The notes beneath the pieces were generated by a model that saw only the letters and a program-made list of their open reading frames with translations, was not told the origin of the DNA and ran no database searches. A DNA stretch of 64,000 nt from Larus michahellis (lineage: Eukaryota > Chordata > Aves > Charadriiformes > Laridae): assembly GCF_964199755.1 (NCBI RefSeq), contig NC_133896.1:93062200-93126199 (forward strand), written 5' to 3'. Position numbers and translations under genes: made by a program. Shown here in pieces: positions 26,201 to 38,200 of this stretch (positions are counted from its first letter, which is position 1; every line of letters starts with the position of its first letter).

Positions 26201-29200
26201 CAGTTTTCTTACCCACTCCTAATTCTGCACACAGTGCTACATCCTTTACCCCACTCTGGTTTGAGAACTACTTTAAGAAGGGGAGACAGAGCCAGACTCC
26301 TCTGAGGGATACAGTGAAAAGACAAGAGTTACAAACTGTTCCAAGGGAATTTACAATTGGATATGTGAAACAAATCCATCCACCAACCCCAAGGGTGGTT
26401 CAGCACTGGAACAGCTGCTCAGACAGCCTGGAAAAAACTCCTTCCTTCAAGATGTTCATGTATCAAGACAAGTTTTTGAGCAGTCTGATATAGCTTTAAG
26501 GTTATTCTGCAGTGAGTATGGGGTTGGACTAGAGACCCCCAGCGTGTCCTTCCAGTTGAAGTCCTTCTGTAAGCCTACAATTCCTCACAATACATGCTCA
26601 AAAGGAGTAAAAGGGGCTTCTTCGAGCATCCCTGAGCTCTGGGGCCTGCTACTGAGATAGAACAGAGCTCTCACGTCTGGAAAAGGGGAAAGCAAGACAA
26701 ACCGAATTTAACAGGAGCAGTGCTCTCCATCACTCCCCAACAGCCACCTGCTGAACTGTCTCCAAAGCACACTTGAGTTGAAAGAAGCACAAGAGACTAA
26801 GAGAGGCTCAAAGAACGTAGACAAAAGACCTGTAGGAAATGACAGAAAAATCTGGGAAGCAAGAAAGAAGCAAAGCAGAGAGCGTATTAGCCAGGCATCT
26901 GCAATGCAGGACACACAGGAGAGCACCAGCAACACCTCCAGTGCCGTCTCCAGACAGCTTGGGGCAACAGTCCCATCACGTGAAAGATGCCAGTGAACCC
27001 TGGGCACCTCAATACCAGGCTGCGGTGAGTAATGAGCAAGTCTGCCAAGTATGGAGCCAGACTCTTCCACAGTGAAAAGTAAGGAATCTGCTTGCTGGCA
27101 AGAAAACAGGTCAGGAAGCTGTCTTTGGCAGGAAGGATGACGCTCTTACCATCTCCCTCTCCTCTTCCAAAACAAGTGGCTCCCTTGTCCTTTCCCAGAG
27201 GCGCAGGGACTTGTCATGGGATGCTGACACCACGTAGTCTCCATTGGGACTGAGTGCCAAACACCACACCTCCTGGTGATGCCCCTGCATGGTGGACAGA
27301 AGAGGTAAGACGTGAACACCACCCAGCTCCCAGCCCCCAAGGGAAGTGCTGCTCATGCAGGGATAATGCTTCCTTTCAACAGCCTCCAAAATTTCCTACC
27401 TCCAGCGTCTGGATGTGCTCAAATTTATCTGCATCCCACTGTTTAATCTTGCCATCCTTCCCAGCTGTGAAGAAGAGATGGGATTTCGCGACAAACTGCA
27501 GATACATCACACTGGAAGGGAAAAAGGCTCAAATTCACTCACTTGGGGAACACTGCAGACCTCCCCCCACTCTGCGCTTGACAAAAGGGTCATTGCTGGA
27601 TGACAATGCCTTGGGACATCAAGACAGCCCACAATCCAGAGATGCTGTAGGATTTGACTGACCTGTCATCATGGGCAAAGAGAGAGCGGTGACAGTCCCC
27701 AAAATCCAAGCCCCAAATCTTCACATTCCTGTCCGCAGAGCCGGTTGCAATTAGAGTCCCATCCTACAGAGCAGCAAAGAGAAAGGAGCGTTTGAGTAGC
27801 TGGCTGGCAGCCCTGTGAGGAATCGCTGCTGAACCAGTGACTAAAGCAGTGCTGAGTAGGCAGATACCTGGCTCCTGAAACACGCCTTCCTGATCCCTCC
27901 ACCTCCTCTCATCAGGGTGGCCCATACTTGTGGTACTGGCACAGCTCACTGACAGCACCCATGCTCTTTTCTGAACCTCTGCAGGCATTTAAGACCATAG
28001 CTATATCTTGACATTTTTGGCTTCCAATGAGCCTCATTCCAAGGACACCCCAGAGCAAGATGCAGACCAAGAATGCACAGGCATGAAGAGGCTGCTCCAC
28101 CTCAGCACCTGCTCTCTGCTCCCACTAATGAAGATTTCGGATGCTATTCACACTTCAGCAGAGTAACTTCAGCAGAGAGCAGGCTGTACCTCCCAAGATG
28201 AATGTAGGGAACCCCCACAGAATTTTGGTTTACACTCACAAAATGCCCAGGTCAGTTCTGTCCGGACTGCTACTGCGTGACCCCTCCCAGTGAGCACAGT
28301 GGCATCAGGGGGGTCTTGCTGTATCCTATCAAGAAACTGCTGACTAAGCGAGGAGCAAGGAAGTGACAAAAAAAGCATTATCCTAGAGGCCTTGATGCCA
28401 GCAGAGGTTCTCACAGTCATCAACATCACCACAGTCCCACCTGCAGCACATGCACAGCCCTAATGGTACTTACATAGGAGATGTCCATACACAGCACAGG
28501 CAGCTTGTGTCCATACAGAGAGAGGAAAAACTGAAGCAGAAGAAAGATGTCTCAGACATGCTGGGTAGCAATGTGCGAAAATCTCAGGCTCCAGGCTAGT
28601 TCTGCTCTACCTCAGGAGCTCTGTCTTTCTAGCACTGCCCCACTTTCATTGTTGCACCCAACACAGTTCGCAGCAGGGCCATGATGGCAGAACTGAGATG
28701 AGGGTGGATGCACCCAAGGAAGCTGAGCTAACTCTGGTGCTGATCACCACTGCCTATGGAGTTTATCTCTGTTTCTCTTTGTGTACCTGTCAGTGCTGGT
28801 CTGTCTTGTGTCATTCCCTAACATTCACATGCTAATACACAACTTGAAAAACTACCACACGTGCTTACAAGGAAGATTCTCCTCCCCCAGGGCTTTGCCT
28901 CTGCTATGCCCTATTTAATGCCACATGTGACACATCCATCCCCAGCCTTACAGTGCCTCGCAGCTCTGGAGTACCATCATGCCCACAGGGTTTAGAGTGA
29001 ACCTCGCCGTCTGCAGGTTCACTCTACACTTTCCAGAGGAAAACCAGATTTTTCTTCCCCAGTGCGGGCCAGCCATGGCTCTGTCAAGTTTGCCAGCAAA
29101 CAGGCACTTGAAGTGGGATGCACAGTCTCTCTTTGATTCTTACTAGTGTCCTGCAATAAACAGACACTTTTCCTGTGCGTTCCCGATCTCTCAGGCTACA

Positions 29201-32200
29201 ATTACATCACACCCTGCACAGCCTCACAGCCCATTTGGTCCTGCACCTTGAGCGTGTCAACGTAGAAAATCTTCACAGTACAATCCAGTAAGGAGACAGC
29301 CAGCAGTTTCTGGTTGGGGCTGTACCGCACACAGAGAACATCTTCATCCAGCTGCAAGATGCGCATGTGTTTCATGGAGAGCCTGGCAACAAGAAAAGGA
29401 AAAAAAACAATCGTTATCCCAAACAAACAAGTTGGGAAGAGGCATGAATACAACTCTGACATTGCACCCTGGGAGCAAATTAATTCTAACACGTAGCATC
29501 TCATTCCTCACTAGGACTTGAGCAACACAGAACTGGAAAAAAGCACAGCACTGCAGGCTGATAAACTTCACTGCTAAATTTACCACTTAATGATCTGGAT
29601 GCCCATCATGTGATTAGAGGCTAAACACACACACACAAGCAAGGGACCAGAACGTGGCAAGTGCCCTTCCCCAGCTTAAGCTCAGACCTTCATCAAAGAG
29701 CATGAAGCTCGTGCTCTTCTCCACATGTTCCACAAACATGTCCTGGGCACTTTTCATAGTGCACAACAAAGGCCAAAGCATGTTATCAATGAGAACGGAT
29801 ACTGCAGCTGGATGTACTCTAGAAAGGTTTATTTTCTCACCTTTTCTGAACGCTGCTCTCATCCTTCACAAGCTCAAACTCCCAGAACTTCACACATTTA
29901 TCAGCACCTCCTGTCACAAAGCCACGCTGCAGGGAAAAACCATAAAATTATAGTGAAACCAGTTTTGCTATAACCCAGTTATAGCAAAATTCTACAGACA
30001 GGGAATCATCAACACACGAGGAGGTTTTTTGAAATGCCCCCCATTCCCACAGCACTAACATCTAAGAGGACACCACCAGGACCAAAAACAATTTCAAAAG
30101 CTCTGGCAGGCAGCTATAAGACAAAGAAGCCAAACGTAAATCAAGGCATGGACTGAAACTTTGGGACTGAAAGCAGCCATCTCAGCCGTAGGTAATGAAG
30201 TGCATGTGTTTTGAGGACAAGTTGACACTCTCACTGTTACTGGATTGCACTCACCCTACCACCACCCCACATGTGCAGCCTTCTTAAGGAAGAACAGTTC
30301 AACTAAGTGCTTTTACACCAAGAAAAAGGGTAAAATCTGTCCCGTATGTTTTAAGCTGTGAAGTAAATAAATGCCAGGCAGGTTATTACTTGCTATTGTT
30401 TTAATTCCACTGCAACAGCGCAGCTTCTAGCGCAACATGACCATGTAAGAAAACTAAGGCAGGCATACACAACAAACAGAAGAAGGCAGAAGTTCACAGA
30501 AACTAGTATGAACCTGAACTGTGAAAGTCAAATAGAGTGGGTGCGTGTAAAATGTGAACACAGTAAAAAAGAATAAAATCTCTTTTTAGTAGTACTGACC
30601 CATTTCTAGAGGGAAGTGTGAGAACTATTAAACACTACCAGCTGCATCCTCCACCTCCCAGGATGGGAGGGTTTCCCATACTCCCATCAGCAGTGAAAAC
30701 ACAGCACTATAGAAAGGAGCAACATGAAAAGCTGTGCAACGGATGACGCTTAGAAGGGTGGCTGAGTTACCTGGTCTGGTGAAAGAGCAATAGACCACAC
30801 CGCCCCATCGTGACCATCAAGTGTCTCCATCAGACTCCCAGAAGCCAGGTCATACAGCTGCAGCTTCCCTGTCTGGGGAGACACATCACAGAGGACAAAT
30901 CAGTCCCTCCGCCTTCACAACGCACAATAGCTCCGAATAGAAAAGCACCCCATGATGCCCATCTCCCAAACCAACAACTTAATTCAATGGCTGTTACACA
31001 CAGATGGCCAAACACAGATCTCCATCAGGGTCTTCCCAAAGCTCTCCCCAGCTCTCCAGCTCAAGCCACAATAGCTACATAAAGAGTCTGGGAACAGAGT
31101 AGAACCTGACTGTCAGAGAGGTTTTTACACTTAAACCAGAGTGCTTCAGGTCAGGAGATGCAATGTATTTTCTGTAAAGCTGCCTTAATGACATTTTCAT
31201 AACATGTTTCCAGACCTGGGCAGTCTGAAGAGCAGAAGGACACTATTTACCTTGGTGCCAATGATGACTTGCCGATCTCCTGGGACAAAGAGTGAGCAGA
31301 GAGCATACTCACAGTCCATTGTCCGGATGCACTGCAAGGTCGATCTGTGGACAAAGGCAGAGCACAAAACCTCTCATCACACACAAAATCTGGCCCACTA
31401 AGTGAGACGTGCTCCAGAGCGGCCTCTGCCCACAGCTGTCTTTTCCACTGAGGCTAGAAGATACACCACCACCATCCTATCACCCAAATGCTATCCAGCA
31501 TTACTGCTAAGAACATTTTCCATAAAATCATGCCATTACACAGTCCACCATCATGACTTATTGCTGTCATGAGCAAGGACAGAGCTCCTGTTCTCAAACA
31601 GGAATTCCTGTCATTCACGAGAGGAGAGAAGAACATAAGATAGCACGCTCAAAACGAAACAGAGCTTGGAATCAGCACCACTCAGGAAACACTGGGACAA
31701 CACGCTAGATCAAAACAGCAGCCTACTCAGTCTAATACTAGATCCTTCAGATAAGATGCCAAGAAACCCACATGTTCCCTAAGAACAGGCAGTAGCTAAT
31801 TTAGGGTAACAGTTAGTACCTCTTATTAAAAATTAAAATAAAAAACCAAACCAAAACCCACAACAAAATAAAGTCTCTACCTGACTGCTACGTATGACCT
31901 TTGTGCTTAGAGATTTGTCTTTCCATACCTGCCACTAAACTAGCCTCAGTGCTGCTTTACAGCATCAAACTGCGTGAGTTAATTATGCAGTTTTAGCTCT
32001 AGAGCTTCTCAGTTTCCCTAATAAAGAAAGAAGTCAAATAGTTTTCTATTTATTTCCTTTACTTCATTCACTATTTTGTATTTCTCCATGGCCCCCTCTT
32101 CCTTACCACTGCCCCTCTGAACACAGCATCCCTGAGTCATGGGAGACTGACACACATAGAGCAGAGGGAACTGACACAACTGGACTGCGTACCTGTTCCA

Positions 32201-35200
32201 AATCTTCACAGACTCTGCAGCTGCTGAGAGAATGGCAATGTTGTCAGAGCTAAAAGCCAACGTCCTGACGTCACTGCGGTGGCCTCCAATGGTTATCTTG
32301 GATGCACGGACAGCCTGTGGGACTTGTGCTGACAGGTTCAGGTTGTACGACTCAATGATGTTGTTCTGGAGCAGCAGTACGATCTTCAGCTCTCCTTTTG
32401 GAGAGAGAATCAAGTCAAATGACCTGTTTGATTAGACAAAATCAGAGCTGTACAGAGCGGCAATAAGACAAAATGTAGGAGGGATAAAATATCAAGAACA
32501 ACTGAGAAAGAGGAAAATAGACCAAGTCCACGCCACAAGCAAGTGCACACTAAGCCAGAGAGGTGTCCAAGAAGGGGACCATTGTGGAACATAGTTGAAT
32601 GGACTGGCAGATTGTGGTAGGCCCCTCCCCAACTCCAAGCTGAACCAGATGTTGAGGGGGAAATGTCTTCCATCTCCCCCTGTAATGAGCTGGGGAGAGC
32701 TCTCCCCAAGCAGCTCCGTAACCACAGCTCAGGCTCTACAACAGGCTTTCCACTCACTTGATTTTAGAAGAAGCTCTGATGTTAGTGACCCGCTGAATCT
32801 CCTCCTGCAGGCTCAGCTCCACACTCCTTTCAGGCTCCTCTTCAGAGTTTTGGCTAGAAATGTCAGATAATAGAGGAGAGTTAAATAACTTGGCACAGGC
32901 ACCACAAACTAACACAGGGACAGAGAATAACAGAGGGAAACCACTTAGCCTGCTGAAAACAACCACCCTCTTATCCAGCACTGCAACTACGTTTAAGAAC
33001 AGGGTGAGACAGTGAAGTTCATGCTGGTATGCAGACTACCAAAGAGATAATCTGTCCTAAAAAAGGCAACCCCTCTAGAGCCAAAGCACTTCAACATGGC
33101 ACCTTAGAAAGATGGGTACAAAACAGACAACAGAAAGCTGCATTTTAAAAAGGGAGATCAGCTTCTGCTTATCTCCTACCATTCACCAAAAGCCGTCAGC
33201 CATTGCCGAAGTGCATCTCCAGATTTACATGCCCTCTGCTTCTGTTTCTACTCTGGAGCCGGACCTCTTCCTAAGGGCTGTTATGAGGCACCCTGTTAAG
33301 TGCCAGGATACCCAAAGAGAAACTTAACATGAAGTAAACATTAAGAAAGCTCTCACATGTATCTCTGCCTGCTGTAAAACAGGAGATGAGGTATCGGAGT
33401 CACCCTGATTTATCAGATGAAACTCTCAACAAAGTCTTATCAAGGATTTTATTTGATGCACCAAGCAGTATAAATATGAACGTCAGGTAGAAGTGCTCAG
33501 CTCTTAAAAACCCAGTTTTTGTCCATTCCTTCGCACACGTTAGCTTTTTTTGCAGGGAGAAGACTCAAAAAGAAACGTATTTCCTTAGTCTCTGAGAGCA
33601 GTGTCATTCAGACAAGCACAAAGGATGCACAGGAACAGTGACCCCAAAATACAACAGCTAGCACAGGCAGAATGACCAATAGCTTGGAGTTCAACCACTG
33701 TGTCATGATGCTGAAGGGCTTTTCTAACAGTTCTCTGGATACAGACAGCATCCAAAAACTGCTTACTTTGCTTTTTTCTTTGCTTTCTTCATTTTCTTTT
33801 CCAACTTCTTTTGGACTTCCTCTTCAGAAAGGACAGAGAACACTTCCAGAACAGAATCTGTTCCCTAGAGACAGAGCAAACAAAGTTAAAGGCACGCAAA
33901 GCCCTGGCTGGCCCTCACGTAAACTACCCAAGGTGTCTAACAGCTTCCTCTACAGCTCGATAGCAGAGACACGACCCCCCACCGCCCCATTACTTACATG
34001 GCAGGCCAAAATCTTGCCTGTTCGGTCTGTGGCAAGAGTAACTACTCGGTCTCTGCCTTCTCGCATGATGGATCCAACTTTGCTGCACTTTACGAGGCGC
34101 TACAGGGAAAGAAGGAGAACAACTTTGGTCTGAAAGGTCAAGTGATCTTCTCGAGCAAGCTCAGAAACCTACTGGCAAGGGAAGTCAAGAGGAGAAGAGG
34201 AGGAAATGAACCTACAGGGTCCTGATAGCAAGGATAAAACACGGGACAAAACAAGCACTTGTGTGAGCTACAGGATTACTTCCTTATGTTTTGCTGCATT
34301 TTAGCTGAAAATAGTCATCAACAGCCTCAGTGGAAGAAAAATTTAACTTTATTGGCAAACTATAGACATATATGTATAGAGATACAGCTGAATTTTTATG
34401 CTACAAAGGCAGCAGAGCCCAGTTCCTCTGTCAGAAGAGGCAGAGAAGGCAAGAACAAAGACTCTTAAATGGGTAATTGAAGGGAGAGAAATCCTCTGGA
34501 GAGGAAGTTGGAAAAACATTTAAAAAGGTCAGGTATCTACCTTAAACTATAGTCTGACATCTAAGGAGGAGCCCAGAAAGTTCCACTGGAAAGACAGATT
34601 CAGTAAAGTCTCCACCAGCAGCACAAATGGAAACAGCTTTCTGCAATCAAATCTCACATCATATTTTGTTATGGTGCAACTCTGACCTCTCAGCTTCTGC
34701 TACTGACCTGCAAAGCTGAGCATCGGCACTGAACTCAAGAGCTGCAGACCAGCTAGTAACTATTTTGTTCCCTTGTTGTTTGATGAAAGAGCTCTGTTAG
34801 CATTATTGAACTTTAAACATGCGCTAGTCCTCCCCAGAGAGAAGGCAAAAAAAAAGCTTTCACTGGAGAATAACATGTGTATGTGTTTTGGCACAAATAC
34901 TGCTGCTGATGTTTTGCAGGTAGATGAGGCAGCAACTGCTGCCAAGGAAGATGTTACGAAGAAAGACAAAAATTACTACGTTTTCCCTAATAGGATAAAA
35001 TTGACACCCGGGGTATAAACCCAATACACACAAGCAACATGTGAGCGACTCAAACTCCTGCTAGTTCTACAAGCAGCACCGTGGAAATGGTGTTAGATAC
35101 ACCACCCCACAGACAGCATGGAAAACTGAGCTTACTTCCTCAGGACACTCATCCAACTCTAGGGTCTCATCCTCTTCAGTGTTTTCTTCTCCTCCAGGTG

Positions 35201-38200
35201 AAGACCCTTTGATTTTCTTGGATTCTGGTTCATCGGGGTCTTTTACCTGTTCACAGAGAAAAAAATATATAAGGAGTATCTTAAACCACAAGAGCTACAG
35301 TGTTCTGGTTCTGTCTCACTTGCACTTCATTTCCCTGGAGGAACAAGTAGTCATCACACACTGCAACAAAGGAATGGCCTACAGCATGCCTGTAGGCACC
35401 AAATACTCCACGTCCTCCCCTGCTTATCATCCACCCACAAGACTGTCTTCTCTAGCCTAAAGTCAGGAAGATCTGACACACTCTGGAAATCTTGTTCTGG
35501 AAGTGCTCACAGCTTCACTTGAAAGCTCAAAACACAGAAAACCGCAAAATCTATCCCAAGAGCAGCTTCTGGACCCCTTAGACATTGCTTTGGCTCTGTT
35601 TCCCAGAACATCAATCAGATCTAACGTGTTCCAGTCCCATCTTAGTCCAAAGACAAGCAGCTGGGCAAGACTGGGATTACAGAGGGAATATCTTACCTCC
35701 TGGATGTACGTGATATCCCACACCCTCAGCTCACTGTCAGCACTCCCAGTGATCAGGCGCTTCTCTTCGGATATCAAAGCCATCCCCCAAACCTGTCCAG
35801 AAGCACAATGTGAGGAATTGGATTATGGCTCCTTTAACTATCATAAAAACAGCAGAGCATCTTTAATTGATTTATTTAAATGGCAACCAAGAAGAGACTG
35901 GATCTAGCCAGGACCTCCTCCGGGGACATCTGTATTTGAATTGCCACCTCCTACACGTTGATGACAGCTCCTGGAACGTTTGGAAGTTTCTCATTTGCCC
36001 ATCCCTAAAGCCTAATGGCAAGCAAAATGTAACACAGTGCCAGTTTACAGCTCCTGAAAGCACAAAATGAGCCATGACATGTAATCCAAAGTCCCTCCAT
36101 CCCAACAGCTCCCCACACGCACATCCTCTTTACCTCAGTACGGTGTCCAACCAGAGTTTTGAAGCAGTGCTGGGTGTCCAGATCCCACCACTTCACCAGT
36201 GTGTCTTTGCCGCTGGAACAAAGAAGAAAAACTCAAGACATGAGGAAAGACTGCCAGAGCTCACGTGCTTAGAAAAGTTGTAGAAGTACAAAAATCTAAA
36301 ACATGCCACAACATATTACAGAGCAGCTGCTCAGACATCGAATTTCACAAGGACAAATTATAGCAATACAAAGATGCTACAAAAAGCTACCTAGCAAGTC
36401 ACTGAAAACTGCTTCCTCCACTGGGTTCAGCTGCAAGCCTGTGTTACACAGCCTCCCTTCCCGCTTATTTAGCGAGAACAATAAGTGCAAAGTGCTCATC
36501 AATTCTACAGCTGCTTCTAAAACGCCCCCCACACACCCCGTTCACATTCTCAACCTATGCCACGCTTGTGCATTGACCAGGCTACAAGAAAAGTGAATTC
36601 CTTCATTTTGAACAATGATTTGGAACTGCTCCTCCTAACAAAGAATTACAGCTGTTTCGTCCTTCAAAGCCTCCGTAGGATCAGATCTCCTTGAAAACAC
36701 ATTTCTGACTATATTATGACACCCCAATACTACAACAGCACCCAAGAATAGTAATTTGAACATTTATACAGATTCTTTCAGTACATTCTACAACAATTAA
36801 TACCTTTTTTCTTTTTGGTAACTTTGTTAGAGCCTATTTTCCTCAATAAGTTTCAAATAAATAAAAATATAAAACTTGTTCCATTACTAAGCTCCATCAG
36901 GACAAAAATATTCTGATTACAAGTAATATTTATTGTTAATCCATCTCTTTTGTCACACAGGATCCAAAGATACTTGTAAATTGGACATATGAAAATATTG
37001 CAAAAAGTTCTGTACACAAAGGACTGTAGTTAGCTTCCTGGGCAAAAAAGCAAGCTAAAATAAGGAAGCAAAACTTTGCATCTCCAGAAAAACAGGATGA
37101 TAACATCTCTACTCTGTTAATAAAAAAAAAAAAATAGAGAGGAATTTTTTATCTCAATTTAGCTACCAAGAGAATTAAGAAGCATTTGTAAAGCTGAACT
37201 GCAAAGACTCAAAATTGCATCATGAAACAGGTATCACCTACAAAACCAACAAAATACTACTTTTTCTATTTGAAACAACAAAAAAAGCATAAGAAACAAC
37301 ATCTAATTTTATACTGATTGCACGCACTTTTCTATTTAGCTATTAGATTACATTAATAAATAAAAAAATTATTGACTGATATTTGAGCAAGTGTACCTTC
37401 TGTGAACCATTTATTATTAAAGGGATACTAGCAGCTAAAAACCCATTCAAAGAACATCTATCACCTTTTAGTTAATTCCAGCTTAATTCCAGCTTAATTA
37501 CAGCTTACTAGGAAGCAACTTTTCTGTTACTTTGCTGCGTGAATTACAAATACTAAAGGTAAGTCTGCTTAATTTTTCAAGATAAACAGCAAAACCGGTT
37601 ACATATATAGTGAACATATTATCACCATTCCTTGTTATAACAATTCTAAGCTGCTACATTTACTAGTACTAGTACTACACTTACTAAAAAGTTAAACCCT
37701 TTTTCAAACGCTGTTTTTCAGGATAGCCATTTCAGTTCCGCTTACCATATTTGGATTCAGACAGTGGACTTAAGAAATATGTGGACACAACAAAATCATA
37801 TTCTAAGATACCGGTGGGTCTGAGATATCACAGAAAATACAAGTGGCTCCTGATTGACCACTACACTTGGCCGGCTCACCTGGTGACCAATAGGTTCTTC
37901 TCCTTCAAGAAAAGGACTTGAGTGACAGCATCCTTGTGTCCTCTCAGCCGGTACAGACCGCTCTCATTAATGACATCCCACACGATGACATCTGTATCCT
38001 GGAACAGACAGATCATCTCCAAGAGACTGGCATTTGTCCCTGCAAAATGTCTACCTCTGCTATGAGACAGAAAAGGCTACCTGACAGCAAGCTTTTCCAC
38101 TCTGAATTTGAATGTTAGGGATGATTAAAGCAAGTGACATTCCTTCCCCTGAGGTACATTCAGACCAACAGATGCACTTCTGCCCTGCTTTTCACTATTC

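Noticed and set aside
28300..28425. Possible C/D-box snoRNA on the minus strand in WDR3 intron 15
   Set aside because: A TTGATGA and a CTGA can be found about 110 bases apart, but the C box is not canonical, the terminal stem is only four pairs and no guide was recognised.
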